The notes below the pieces were generated by a model. The model was not told the origin of the DNA. It searched no databases and was given only the letters and a program-made list of their open reading frames with translations. Positions 24,401 through 38,100 of a DNA stretch of 64,000 bases are shown here, one piece after another. A program made the position numbers and the translations under genes. The DNA lies in NCBI GenBank assembly GCA_963971575.1, contig OZ020625.1, positions 29,956,537 through 30,020,536 on the forward strand, read 5' to 3'. Position 1 is the stretch's first letter, and every line of letters begins with the position of its first letter. Source of the DNA: Liopterus haemorrhoidalis (taxonomy: Eukaryota > Arthropoda > Insecta > Coleoptera > Dytiscidae).

Positions 24401-25740
24401 ATATTAGGTCAAGGATGAAATTTGTAGAAAAAAAGGCAAAGTTGGTTGATAATTTACAAATATAAGGAATTATTTTATTTATCAAAGTATGCACCCATAT
24501 TGTCTATACACTTTTGTCATTTAAGCGGCAGGTTGTTCAGGTCTGTGGTATAAAGCCCTGGCGGACGAGAGTCAATGAATTCCTGGAAAGCCAGTTTTAC
24601 AGCATTGTCGGAATTAAACTGTTTTTCTATTAAAAAGTGGTCCAAATTACGCAAGAAGTGGTAGTGGGGGCTAGGTCTGGTGAGTATGGAGGATGATGAC
24701 GAAGTTCCAACTAAATTCCTGTAGTTTTGCCACAGTCATTTGTGCAGTGTGTGGTCTAGCGTTTTCATGCAATAAGATAAGAGTCGATCTGTTGACCAAT
24801 CTAGGCTGTTTTTCTTTAAGTTTTTGCATCATTTTGTCCAGTTGCAGTATATTTCTGCTGTGATCGATGAGCCAGTTTTTTTTTTGTTTTTAAGTTACCT
24901 GTGCGAAATTTGGTGAATTTTAAATTGTCTGCTGCGTAGTAACACTAAAGCCAAATACACCATTAATGTTTCGCGCGGTATGCGATGCCGTAGTTCCACG
25001 TAAGAACTCATACTTCATAATAGTGCGAATTTCCGACCGTTCTATTTTCAACAAAATTAATTTTTTTTAAATATTTTTGAAATTTTTTAGAGCATAAAAT
25101 GATTTTTTTAAACAAGCGAGATGTGTAACTTTCCAACACAAAAAAACAACGGTAAAATATTAAGCCAATGTCAGATAATGAGCTGTTAAAGATGGCAATA
25201 TTACTAACTACAAATTTCATCCTTAACGACTTGATAGAATTGAAAATCTAGTTCCGCCTAAACCAAAGAAACAGACTTTAGTTTAATTTTACAGGAATTA
25301 ATCGTTTAATCGCAGATATAGTACATAAATATCAAAAATAGAACTCAAATCTGTGCTAAGCAGAAGAGTAGGAAGATTTTTCTTTATTTTAAACAACTAA
25401 TTAAGATTTTCAACAAATATCGACTAAAAAACTATGGTTATGTACATACCACAGAATTCCAAAGAACTCCAGTTTTAGACTGCAAATCAGGTGTAACTCT
25501 TACATAGTTATTCGTAACCATTGTACTTCCCGAAAAATCCCAAAAAGGAATACTCATTCCGGCCCCTAAAAAATAAATGAGTAATCGAAAAACTTATCAA
25601 CACCATCAAATATTACCTTGATAGGGTTTTATTAACGAATGCTCTCTTTTCATATAATCTTTCGTATTCCATTGTGCAGTTATATTTGTAATGTTTATTA
25701 AAATATATATTTGTAATAATAAAATACGGTAAAAATACAT
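21497..25740 (-). CDS. LMAN2: Vesicular integral-membrane lectin VIP36 (LMAN2)
   Basis: L-type lectin cargo receptor that binds high-mannose glycans and cycles through the early secretory pathway. Minus-strand exons: 25617-25740, 25450-25565, 23768-23965, 23063-23392, 21497-21712; phases agree and give 327 aa. Order: signal peptide (LLLQIYILINITNITAQ), conserved KREHSLIKPYQG, lectin domain with GDGLAIWY, LDTYSN, HYDHDRDG and GDLSDNHD (mannose- and calcium-binding residues of VIP36 appear conserved), a stalk, one membrane helix near the C-terminus (FLLMLVGTIALVACVVIGIM) and the tail KKRFY, the ER-exit type tail of VIP36/VIPL. VIP36 versus the related VIPL (LMAN2L) cannot be separated with certainty. 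Introns 3 and 4 hold transposon pieces and a 31-bp minisatellite. Divergent from PLAA. Confidence 0.93.
21797..22610 (+). repeat. 31-bp minisatellite, block 2, in LMAN2 last intron
   Basis: About 26 units of TTTAAATTGCCTGGATAATT + TTACCTTGCAA, a variant of block 1 in the same orientation, 85 bp upstream (in gene direction) of the last LMAN2 exon. Confidence 0.95.
22755..22955 (+). repeat. 31-bp minisatellite, block 3, in LMAN2 last intron
   Basis: About six units with TTAAATTGCCTTTGCAATTT + TATCATGCAAC. In this subtype the palindrome is weakened by an AACTT variant. Confidence 0.9.
24090..24351. mobile_element. 262-bp MITE related to the THAP element
   Basis: Inverted ends TTGAGAAATGACA and TTTTCAGTTCTCAA, TA at both flanks (24088-24089, 24352-24353), in LMAN2 intron 2. 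Matches the ends of the THAP-bearing element at 48410-49531. The duplicated LMAN2 fragment at 17600-17900 reads straight through this site. Confidence 0.85.
24478..24890 (-). pseudogene. Mariner transposase C-terminal remnant
   Basis: Minus-strand fragments QLDKMMQKLKEKQPRLVNRS, LLHENARPHTAQMTVAKLQE, then (after a frameshift) NLDHFLIEKQFNSDNAVKLA and CIDNMGAYFD are mariner. The second catalytic Asp (HDNARPH) is Glu here. Stops and frameshifts; no terminal repeats found. Lies in LMAN2 intron 2. Confidence 0.85.
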
Positions 25741-26189
25741 TTTTATTACAAAAACCGACTACTAATGACGTATGACAGTACAGGTACTTGTAAATAATTG
25801 TATGACCAACATAAAAAAAATTAAATTATTACTAAATATAATCATAAAATACTACATAATTCCATGCACAAAGAGCTTAAATTGTTATAAAATATATAAA
25901 TTATACAATAATTTATTTATTATTAATAATACATCCCTAAAATTGAATTTTAATTTGTTTTATTTTTACTTTAAGTTGTCATTACCACCTTAACTTGCAA
26001 AAATAATACAAAAAAACTTTTGAATATCATCAAAAGGAGAAATATATACCAAAAATACCTCTCTAAAATCAAAAAAACGATCGTAATTCTTTTAAAAAAG
26101 CAATAATTTGTTGAAGTGTTACAGTTTTAAATTATCGTGATATATAACCTCAAAATCGGCTGTCATTTTCCAAAGAAAATTTTATAAAA
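25741..26189. promoter_or_regulatory. Bidirectional promoter region LMAN2/PLAA
   Basis: 449 bp separate the two start codons, transcribed outward. AT-rich; no clear TATA or CpG cluster assigned, and no transposon here, unlike the introns. Transcription starts are not visible from sequence. Confidence 0.6.
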
Positions 26190-29100
26190 ATGAGTTTTGA
26201 AGAATATAAACTAAGTAGTATTTTATATGGGCATTCTTTGGATGTTAGGGCTGTTGATGTGAATAAAGAAAATTGTATTTTAAGTGGTTCTAGAGATAAA
26301 ACTGCAAAATTTTGGAGATCTAATGGGTAAGGGTACTTATAAAATCAATTTTGATGATATTACTCCCATAAAACTTATCCATTGTGACCTAAAACAATTT
26401 ATAAACTTGTGTGAATGTAGATTAAGACTTAAAACTGTTTTTATATTTTTATTTGTTATTAAATTTAGTTTTTTTTTTTAGGTTTAACGCTGGTTATACG
26501 GACTCTGTGACTTATAAGGGGCATAAAAACTATGTTTCGGCTGTTTGTTTTTTGGATCCAACGGAAAACTGTCCGAACGGTCTTATTGTATCGGGAGGTA
26601 ATGATAATTTGATCTGCGTTTATAATCCGGAAGATTTGGAGCCTGTCATAACTGCGAAAGGACATTCGAATACAGGTAAATATATTTTGGCTCTATTATC
26701 CGTATAATAATAGTCTGTTTAAATGTTATAATGCAGTATAGGGCAAACGGAGTAATTTTTTTCCATAATCTAAGTTTTTTGATACTTTTGGGTTCTTTTA
26801 GTAACTCTGTCCTTTCCTTTTTTGGCGATGTTGCCATCTGTAAAACGCTCTGATCTGTAAAGACACGGTATTCTACAAATGGTTATTCATGTTTGTACCG
26901 TGTTACCTGATTTTTTGTTACTATGATTTTAGGTTGGGGCAGTGGCATTGTTAGCTCTTAAAATCTGGGGGGGGGGCTAGTAAATTTTTGAGTAAAATTT
27001 GAAGGGACCAGGAAATTTTTGACTAAAATTTTATGGGGTCAAGAAATTTTCAAGTAAAATTTGGGGGTCCTGGAAATTTTTGAGTAAGATTTGGGGGGGG
27101 GGCAGGAAATTTGTGAGTAAAATTTGGGGTCCAGGAAATTTTGGACTAAAATTTTGGGGCTGCAGGAAATTTTAAAGTACAATTTGGGGGACCAGGAAAT
27201 TTTTGAGTAAGATTTGGTATTTGAAATACTTTGATCGGTATTTGAAATACTTTTGAGTATTTAGCACAGCTCTAACTATTTTTTTAGTTTGCAGTCTTTC
27301 ACGAGCAAACGAAAGTTGTTCTTTCTTAAGCTCATCATGGGATTGCACAGCAAAATTATGGATTTTAAATGACGTGACTTTAAAAGAACTTAGTACCTAC
27401 ACTGGCCACCAGGCGGCAGTCTGGTCTGCCATTCAACTACCAACAAACAACATAGTCACTGGCTCAGCCGATAAAGACATAATAGTATGGTCACAAGACG
27501 GTCGAAAATTAAAAACCCTAAAAGGACATACCGACTGCGTCAGAGGGCTAGTTGTTTTAAATGATTGTTTATTTCTTAGCGTTGCTAATGATGCGATGAT
27601 TAAGCAATGGACGTTTGATGGGGATTGTGTGGAAACGCTTTATGGACATAGTAATTATATTTATAGTGTTGCTGTTAATAAATTGAGGGGGGATAATAGT
27701 TTTGTAACTTCTGGGGAGGATAGGACTGTTAGATATTGGCAAGGTGGGAAGAATGTTCAAACGTTAATGTTACCGGCGCAGTCGGTATGGGCTGTTGCTG
27801 TTTTAACCAATGGGGATATTGTCACTGGATCTAGGTAAGTGTTATTTTTGTCACTTTTAGAGGTGTATAGGGGGTTGCAATAGTGGTGTATAACAGTGAT
27901 TCTCAACCCTTATCTTACCACGGACCGGCAAAAGTAATTTTTACGCGGATCAATATTTTTTTTTTATTCGGACTGATGAAAATATATTTTGCGTCACTTT
28001 TAGAGGTGTATAGGGGGTTGCAATAGTGGTGTATGACAGTGATTCTCAACCCTAATCTTACCACGGACCGGCAAAAATAATTTTTACGCGGAAAATAATT
28101 TTTTTTTTTGTTCGGACTGATGAAAATATTATTTTGCATTGTCACTTTTAGAGGTGTATAGGGGGTTGCAATAGTGGTGTATGACAGTGATTCTCAACCC
28201 TAATCTTACCACGGACCGGCAAAAGTAATTTTTACGCGGATCAATAATTTTTTTTTTTATTCGGACTGATGAAAATATTATTTTGCATTGTCACTTTTAG
28301 AGGTGTATAGGGGGTTGCAATAGTGGTGTATGACAGTGATTCTCAACCCTAATCTTACCACGGACCGGCAAAAGTAATTTTTACGCGGATCAATAATTTT
28401 TTTTTTTTATACGGACTGATGAAAATATTATTTTGCATTGTCACTTTTAGAGGTGTATAGGGGGTTGCAATAGTGGTGTATAACAGTGATTCTCAACCCT
28501 AATCTTACCACGGACCGGCAAAAGTAATTTTTACGCGGATCAATAATTTTTTTTTTATTCGGACTGATGAAAATATTATTTTGCAAGTATAATTGCATAT
28601 TGTAAAACTGTGTAAATTTACATTAAAAAGAAAATATTTTTTAGTTACTAATATAATATACCTCATTTTGTAATACGTAACTAAGAGGGAAACTTTATTT
28701 TTTATGTTGCATATTTATATATGCTATTCAATTACTTTCCTTTCATTTACTTTACATTCATTAATTTAAAAAAAAAAATCATTTTTTACCAGGTCTACAA
28801 GTATGAAATGCGGATTTTTTTCAAACTAACCGCGCAAACAGAGTGTATAGTTCAAAGTTTCAACACATATGGCGTTCTGTTAAGTTATCATTAAGTGTCA
28901 AATGCGTATAGGTTATAATTTGAAAAGTGATCATATAGTTTTGTTTTACTGTGTTAAAAATGTTAAATTTTGTGCCAAATAAAGAGCATTCGCGGACAGT
29001 ACTACTGTTTTGTTTTCATTTGAAAAAAACTGCTGCTGAATCATACCGACTGCTTCGAGAAGCTTATGGTGAATATGCTCCATCGCAAGATACGTGTGAA

Positions 29101-32100
29101 CGATGGTTTCGGCGTTTCAAAAGTGGTGACTTTGATCTTACAGACAAAGAACATGGAAAACCTCCAAAAAAATATGAAGATACAAAATTGGAAACATTGC
29201 TACAGGAAGACGATAGTCAATCACAAAAACAACTAGCAGAGCAGTTAGGCGTTAGTCAACAAACTGTTTCCAATCGCCTACGAGAGATGGGTAAGATCCA
29301 GAAAGTCGGCAGATGGGTTCCACATGCATTGAATGAGAGGCAGATGGAAAAACGCAAAAACACTTGTGAAATTTTGCTTGCACGATACAAAAGAAAGTCT
29401 TTTTTGCATCGTATCATTACTGGCGATGAAAAATGGATTTATTTTGAAAATCCCAAACGCAAAAAATCATGGGTGAACCCAGGCTCACCATCCACATCAA
29501 CTGCAAGACCGAATCGCTTTGGCAAAAAGACAATGCTCTGTACTTGGTGGGACCAAAAGGGTGTGGTCTATTATGAATTGTTAAAACCTGGTGAAACAGT
29601 CAATACCCAACGCTACCAACAACTGATCGAATTGAACCATTCGCTGCTCATAAAACCAGAATACGAAAGAAGACAGCACAAGGTAATCTTTCTTCACGAA
29701 AACGCTCCATCACATAAGGCAAAAGCAGTTTGCAACACATTGGAGGCACTCAAGTGGGAAGTGCTACCCCATGCCGCTTACTCACCAGACTTGGCCCCTT
29801 CAGATTACCACTTGTTCGCATCGATGGGTCACGCACTTGCCGAGTAGCACTTTTGTTCATATGAAAATGTAAAAGAATGGCTGGATGAATGGTTTGCGGG
29901 GAAAGGGGAAGAGTTCTACTGGCGAGGTATTCACAAATTGCCTGAAAGATGGGAAAAATGTATAACTTCTAATGGAGCATACTTTGAATAAATAAACTTT
30001 TACTGTTCTTTTGAGTATAATGAGTTTTATTTATAAAAAAAAAAAAAAAAATTCCGCACTTCATACTTGTAGACCTGGTATACTGTTTTATTTTACGACT
30101 GTGTTCCGCAAAAATGTTGCAAAATTGTAAGTGTTCCGTGATTCTGAAAAGGTTAAGAACCACTGATCTATATAATCACTTTTCCACATATTTTAATATT
30201 AATATTTTTTAGTGATGGATTAGTTCGGGTTTTCACCCAAGATCCAGAGAGAGTCGCTGATGAAGCTAGCCTCAAAGCCTTTGAAGAAGAGGTTGCTAAT
30301 CTAAATATTGCCTCGTCCCAGGAGATAGGGGGTGTTAAGATTTCTGATTTACCGGGTAGAGAAGTGCTCTATGAACCCGGGAAGACGGATGGACAAACAA
30401 AACTCGTCCGGGAAGGCGCCCAAGTTATTTGCTATTCCTGGTCTATGGCGGAAGGTACTTGGAACAAAGTAGGAGACGTTATGGGGGCCGCAGGTGGCAC
30501 GCAAGCCACTTCTGGAAAGACTTTACACGAGGGAAAGGTAAAGAAAAATATCTATTATAATAATACATTTATTGACCACATTACATAAAATATGTTTACA
30601 GTCAGTCTTAGTTACATAATGAAATAATATAAATTAAAAATGAACATTATTAAAGTCATCAATTTCATAAATGGGATTTGTCAATAAATATTCTTTAAGT
30701 TTGTTTGAAAATGTCTTGATTGGTAGGGATCTTATTTCCTCAGGTATTATATTGAAAAATTTAATGGCGTAGTAGTTTGCGCTATTTCTTGATTTTTGAA
30801 GACGAAGAAAATTACTACGTATATTATTTTTTTGCCTTGTGTCATGCCCGTGGTTGGAAGACTTAACTTTTTATAAATATTTGGTATCAGACCTTTGCAA
30901 TCTTCTGATAAATGACATTTTTCTTTAGTATCCACGTCCACATTTTCGCATTCCACGTCAACGTCCACATTTTTGCACTCCAAATCACCTTGCACAGATT
31001 CACTGTTTTCACTACAGAAATTAGGAATTTCTTCAAAATCAAATGGTCGCCAAAGAGCCATGTTGTTAATGTATGCACGCTATGAACGTTGAAAATTAAC
31101 TAACAAACAAGTATAACAACCCCTAAAATTTAGAAACAATAGGATTATAAATTTGGAAAATATCCTTAATGGTTTTTAAGAAACTTCGATTGAACTAGTT
31201 TTACATCTATTTAAATTAAAAATTCCCTTAATACCTCCTATATTCTTTTTACTGTAATAAGTGTTGGGATACTGTCATAAACCCATGAGTTCATTGTTAA
31301 GCTTCTTAACAAGAGTGGCCATTTCATTTTGATAATACTATACATTTACATATTAAATGAGGCTTTTGCTCATTTTTTAGGGTTTTGTAGGTATGACCAA
31401 AAAACCCTTATACCGTAATTTTGTCTGTTCGGTAAAAATTGTAGCCAAACGACTAAACCTAGAGAGTTGAAATTTGGCATGCTTATACAACTCTTTGACC
31501 CGCACATAGGAAAAATACTAAAACATCTAAAAAATATACCCCCCTAAAAATATAAACAAATCTGTGCTCAACGAAAGCAAAAATATTTTTTTTAAATTCT
31601 GAGTAGGGTATCAAATGAAAGCCCTTGGTACGTGGATTAACGATCAAATTTTAATTTTGCAAAATAAATGATTTTGATGCGATTTTTGCCAAAATTGTGC
31701 AAAAAAGTTTTTGTCCCACACCCTGTAGCCCAGATAGTTTAAACTAAAAATCTAAAAAAATTCTAAGTAATGTATATTAGTGTGAACCGAAATAGTACAA
31801 TAGGAATTTTTGATCAGGTTATGTTTTCGGAAAATAACGCATTTTTTGTGGTTTTTGGTTCACAAAGTACAAAAGTTATACCAATGTAAGACACTCACAT
31901 GCAAGGCGTACGATGGCGTTATTGGTTAGAGCACTGGTGTCGTAAGCTAAAACTCGCTGGTAAACGAAGGGTTTCGACTTCGAGTACGGAGTGAATTTTA
32001 TTTTTTCTGTTTTTTTTTTTTGCATTTTTATTATGTTGAAATTATTTTGTCAAAATTCTAGTTATATTTTGACAAATGTTGTATTTAATTTTTAAGAGCG

Positions 32101-35100
32101 TAAATTTAATAATTATCTTATTATATGATTAACAGACGATAAATTATTTTAAAAATATCGTTCATTTTGCCGTGATTACTACAAAGTAAAATTTGTCCTA
32201 CACACTCAGCATACCGCCTTCACTTATTATATACCTGCGAAACCCTGAAATGTGTGAATATTCACACTTCACATCAATTTTTTTAAAATACATGTGAATA
32301 GACAGCTGAGTATTCACACACAGAAAAGCACTCGTAAATACGTGTACATATTCGGCTGTGTTCGACGTATTTACTGATTCTTCTCTGTAAGTGTGAGTGA
32401 AGGGGGAAAATTGAAAGATAGAAGTTGGTAACACTGTATTTCAAGCTTCATACGCATATCTTGCCTAAATATAACTTCAAAACAATCGATAAATATTGGT
32501 CATTTATACAAAAAAAAATTAGCTTTATACTAAAACTAAAAATTCTTATCTTTTTCAGGAGTACGATTTCGTTTTTTCTGTTGATATTGAAGATGGTGCA
32601 CCTCCATTAAAACTGCCGTATAATCTAAGTCAAGATCCTTGGTACGCGGCGCAAGAATTCATTCACAAAAACAACCTTCCCCAAGCCTATCTGGATCAAG
32701 TGGCTAATTTCATTGTCCAAAATAGTGGTGGTGCAGCTAGACCTAGTGAACCCCAGACTAGTGACTTTGTGGACCCCTTTACTGGCGGCGGAAGATATAT
32801 TCCAGGAAGTGGCAGTATTGCAAATACTGCCAGTGGTGTTAATTTGGATCCTTTTACAGGTAAAAATTTTACGATTAATATTTAGGGGACTTTTTTACGA
32901 TGTCGGTGAGTGAGGTGTTATTTACGGTCAAAATAACTTTTATCGAGGTATCAGGTCATCAAAGACGAAATTTTTAGTTAATAATATTGCCAACTTTAAC
33001 AGCTTATTGATATTGGCTTAATGTTTACCGTTCTCTTTTTTAGGGTTTTGTAGGCATGACCAAAAAACCCTTATACCGTCATTTTGTCGTCTGTCTGTCT
33101 GTTCGGTAAAAATTGTAGCGAAACGGCTAAACCTAGAGAGTTGAAATTTGGCATGCTTATAACAACTCTTTGTCCCGCACATAGGAAAAATACTAAAACA
33201 TCTAAAAAACATATCCCCCCTAAAAATATAAGCAAATATGTGCTCATCGAAAATTATAGTTTTGAGTCGGGTATTAAATGAAACTAAGGGCTTTCATTAC
33301 GTGGATTAACGATCAAAATTTTATTTTTGCAAAATAAATTATATTGACGATATTTTTGCCAAAATTGTGCAAAAAAAATTTTGTCCCACACCCTGTAGCC
33401 CAGATGGTTTAAACTAAAAATCTGAAAAAATTCTAAGTAATATATATTGGTGTGAACCGGAATAGTACAACAGGAAATTTGGATCAGATTATGTTTTCGG
33501 ATAATTACGCATTTTTTGTGTTTTTAACTAAATTATGCTAAATATTTGCTATGTAACACAGTAGATAAACAAGTGCTCGTAGCGTAGTGCGTTGTGTCGT
33601 CGCTTTGTAATTTGCAAACTAGAGTTCGATTCCTGTCAATTTTAATTTTTCTGTTTTTTTTTGCATTTTTATTTTGTTTAAATTATTTTGTCAAAAATGT
33701 AGTTATATTTTGGTAAATATTGCATTTAATTTTTAAAAGGGTAAATTAAATAACCAGTGGGAAGTGTTGAAATTATAATTTAAGTCTATGTTTGAATGTA
33801 TACGAAATCAGAGGGCGGGACTTATGATTTAAGCAACCAATGGAAGCCATAGGCGCAATATTCAAAATCTTAATGAACCTTGCTATATGAAAAAAATACT
33901 GCACATATTTAGAAACTTAAATAATTGTATTAGGCATTGGAATTAAAATTCATTAAAAATATTTTAATATAAAATTTGTTTTGGCATCCCAAATAATCAT
34001 CATTCACTTACTAAATACCTGCGAAACCATGAAATGTGTGAAAATTCACACTTCACATCAATTTTTATATATTTATTGTTTTTTAATATGTAGTGTAGTC
34101 ATGTAATTGGGCTGCGTTAGGCGCAAATAGCCTTTGTTATTGTGCGCCAAAAATTTTAACTAACTTTTAACTAACTCTATTTGTCCTAATTTTAATTTAG
34201 TATTTTCTCCATAGGTGGCAGTAGTTATTCAACATCTAATTCAGCGAATCAGTCTTACCAACCTGTTAGTACAGCGCCAGATCCTTTTACAGGTTCAAAT
34301 GCGTATACAACCACTACACAAACATCTTCTTCTTCTTCTTCATATTTTCCTCAGCTTCAGTATTTGAAGTTTGCACAAGGAAATACGGGAGTAATATTGG
34401 ATAAGATGACAGAATTGAACAAGAAAGGTGGTAGTGGTAATGTTGGCATTGATGAGGATTTATTGAGGGGGGTTGTTAGATTGGCGGATGGGGATGCACA
34501 AGAAGATGTCAGCGTGGATGTACTGATACAGTTATTACATTGGCCTGATGGTAGGTACAGCTTTGGTTATGTCTCTAGGTATCTTGTACCAGGTCTACAA
34601 GTATGAAATGCGGATTAAAAAAAAAAAAAAAACACTAAACTCAAAAGAACAGTAAAAGTTTATTTATTCAAAGTATGCTCCATTAGAAGTTATACATTTT
34701 TCCCATCTTTCAGGCAATTCGTGAATACCTCGCCAGTAGAACTCTTCCCCTTTCCCCGCAAACCATTTATCTAGCCATTCTTTCACATTTTCATATGAAC
34801 GAAAGTGCTGCTCGGCAAGTGCGTGACCCATCGATGCGAACAAGTGGTAATCTGAAGGGGCCAAGTCTGGTCAGTAAGCGGCATGGGGTAGCACTTACCA
34901 CTTGAGTGCCTCCAATGAGTTGCAAACTGCTTTTGCCTTATGTGATGGAGCGTTATCGTGAAGAAAGATTACCTTGTGCTGTCTTTTTTCGTACTCTGGT
35001 TTTATGAGCAGCGAATGGTTCAATTCGATCAGTTGTTGGTAGCGTTGGGTATTAACTGTTTCACCAGGTTTTAACAATTCGTAATAGACCACACCCTTTT

Positions 35101-38100
35101 GGTCCCACCAAGTACAGAGCATTGTCTTTTTGCCAAAGCGATTCGGTCTTGCAGTTGATGTGGATGGTGAGCCTGGGTTCACCCATGATTTTTTGCGTTT
35201 GGGATTTTCAAAATAAATCCATTTTTCATCGCCAGTAATGATACGATGCAAAAAAGACTTTCTTTTGTATCGTGCAAGCAAAATTTCACAAGTGTTTTTG
35301 CGTTTTTCCATCTGCCTCTCATTCAATGCATGTGGAACCCATCTGCCGACTTTCTGGATCTTACCCATCTCTCGTAGGCGATTGGAAACAGCTTGTTGAC
35401 TAACGCCTAACTGCTCTGCTAGTCGTTTTTGTGATTGACTATCGTCTTCCTGTAGCAATGTTTCCAATTTTGTATCTTCATATTTTTTTGGAGGTTTTCC
35501 ATGTTCTTTGTAAGATCAAAGTCACCACTTTTGAAACGCCGAAACCATCGTTCACACATATCTTGCGATGGAGCATATTCACCATGAGCTTCTCGAAGCA
35601 GTCGGTATGATTCAGCAGCAGTTTTTTTCAAATGAAAACAAAACAGTAGTACTGTCCGCGAATGCTCTTTATTTGGCACAAAATTTGACATTTTTAACAC
35701 AGTAAAACAAAACTATATGATCACTTTTCAAATTATAACCTATACGCATTTGACACTTAATGATAACTTAACAAAACGCCATATGTGTTGAAACTTTGAA
35801 CTATACAAACAGTTTGCGCGGCAAGTTTGAAAAAAATCCGCATTTCATACTTGTAGACCTGGTATGTGGCATATATGAACATTCATGTAGTAACGTTCTG
35901 ATTCAGTTTTAAAAATAAAATAAAAAATAAAAATCGGAATGTGCCATATATGGCACACTATGCGGTAAAGGATTAACTCCATAAAGAGTTCCAAAAATAT
36001 CAGTTATATTCGGACGTATCGTCGTGTTAGAAACTTAACCATATATATTTTTTATTTTCAGATATGGTTTACCCAGTTTTAGACGTGGCCAGGTTAGCTG
36101 TTCGTCATCCTGAAAATAATCTATTACTTTGTTCTGACTCTAATGGAGAATTTTTATTACAATTAACAAGAAAATTTATCGTTCAAGATTCAATTGCTAA
36201 CAAAATGTTAAGTCTTAGAATTTTATGTAATATGTTTAGTCATCTTCCAGGAGAATCTTTAATTGTTATTAATAAAACTGGATTAATGGAGGATTTTGAG
36301 AAATTGGATAGCGGGATGAACAAAAATTGTCAGGTAAGGAAAAGAAATGGACATAATTACAAGAAACGCTCGTTTAACGTACATCCATTTAACGTATTTT
36401 CGTTGATACGTTTAAGTTCATTCACGATAACTATGAAGTGACGTCATACGTTTCCAAAATTGCAAACCGCAGGTCTCTATCTATTACCATTTTCGAGATA
36501 TGTATATTTTTTAATTGACTATCAGAGCATATTTAAATTTTCTAGGGATGTTTTGAAGGTTCATAAAAAAAGTTGTGTGCTAGTTATTTTTAACCCAATT
36601 TTTTCTTAAATTAAATAAAGTGTGAGGATTCCAAAAATTCAAACCGCAGATCTCTACGTTTTACCTTTTTTGAGATATTAATTATTTAAATTGCCAACCA
36701 CATTTAAATTTTTAAGGCTTTTTTTGAAAGCTCGTAAAAAAAGTAGTGTGGTAGTTATTTTTAACCCAATTTTTTTCTAAACAAAACAAGGTATGGGGAT
36801 TCCAAAAATTCATACCACAGGTCTCTATATTTTACCATTTTCAAGATTTTAATTTAATCGAAAAACGACTTTTATTTTTACTTTTCGGAAATTTTTGTAG
36901 GTGATTTTTAGGGATTATTTTAGGCTGTTTTTTGAAGATTAAATTTTTAACTACAGTTGGACTTTTTACTACTACGATCGGACGTTTTACTACTACACTC
37001 CGAGGTTTTACTACTACGGTTGGACTGTTTTCTACTAATTTCGGACTTTTTACTACTACTGTCGGACTTTTTACTGCTACTGTCGGACATTTTACTACTA
37101 ATGTCGGACTTTTTACTACTACTGTCGGACTTTTTACTACTACTGTCGGACTTTTTACTACTACTGTCGGACTTTTTACTACTACTGTCGGACTTTTTTA
37201 CTGCTACTTGTGGACATTTATACTACTACTTGTGGAGTTTTTACTATTACTTTCGGACTTTTTACTACTATTTTTGGTCATTTTACTACTCTTGTTGGCA
37301 TTTTTACTACGGCTGTCAAACTTTTTACTACTGTTTTTTATTTTTTTACTATTGTTGGCCTTTTTTCTACGGCTGTCCGACTTTTTACTACTGCTGTCGG
37401 ACTATTTACTGCTACTGTCCAGGAAATGTTTGACGAAAGAGGAAAATTCCAAATTTTTTTTACCACCATAGTCTTAGATAAATATATGTTTTTATATATA
37501 GAGATGAGGACCTTTTTTTTTAGATCATCACTTGTATTTCAGAAGTGGAGACCTTTTGTTTTTTTTTTAGATCATCACTTTTTTAGAAATGAGAAGAATT
37601 TAAATAATTTCGTCTTCTGGGCCCCCTTCAAAAACTATTCCTGGGTGCGCCACTGATACAAGTGATGACTTAAAAAAGTCTTCACTTCTAAAATACAAGT
37701 AATGACCTAAAAAAAAACAAGTTCGTCACCTCTAAAAAACAAGTTATGACAAAAAAATTACTTTGCTGTTCGCCTAATAAATTATTCTCCAAGCATTTCT
37801 GGGGGGGGGGGCATGACCCCTGCCTGCGTCGCCACTACTCCTGTTGGGGTTTTTACTACTACTGTCGGATTTTTTACTACTACTGTCGGACTTTTTACTA
37901 CTACTATCGGACTTTTTACTACTACTATCGGACTTTTTACTACTACTACTATCGGACTTTTTACTACTACTACTGTCGGATTTTTTACTACTACTGTCGG
38001 ACTTTTTACTACTACTATCGGACTTTTTACTACTACTATCGGACTTTTTACTACTACTACTATCGGACTTTTTACTACTACTACTATCGGACTTTTTACT

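Larger units (their letters stand above)
27894..30165 (+). mobile_element. hAT-type element interrupted by a mariner
   Basis: Left end CAGTGATTCTCAACC (five tandem copies) and right end GGTTAAGAACCACTG at 30151-30165 are hAT inverted repeats. The mariner at 28789-30078 sits inside. No matching 8-bp flanks (GTGTATAA, ATCTATAT), so the true left border is uncertain after the tandem amplification. Confidence 0.7.

Noticed and set aside
27894..30165. A clean 8-bp target duplication for this hAT element
   Set aside because: Flanks GTGTATAA and ATCTATAT do not match well enough; the tandem amplification has probably obscured the border.
30747..31061. Hypothetical 104-aa protein starting MALWRPFDFEEIPNF
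   Set aside because: Its C-terminal part is an out-of-frame reading of a LINE fragment and the rest has no recognisable domain; not supported as a gene.
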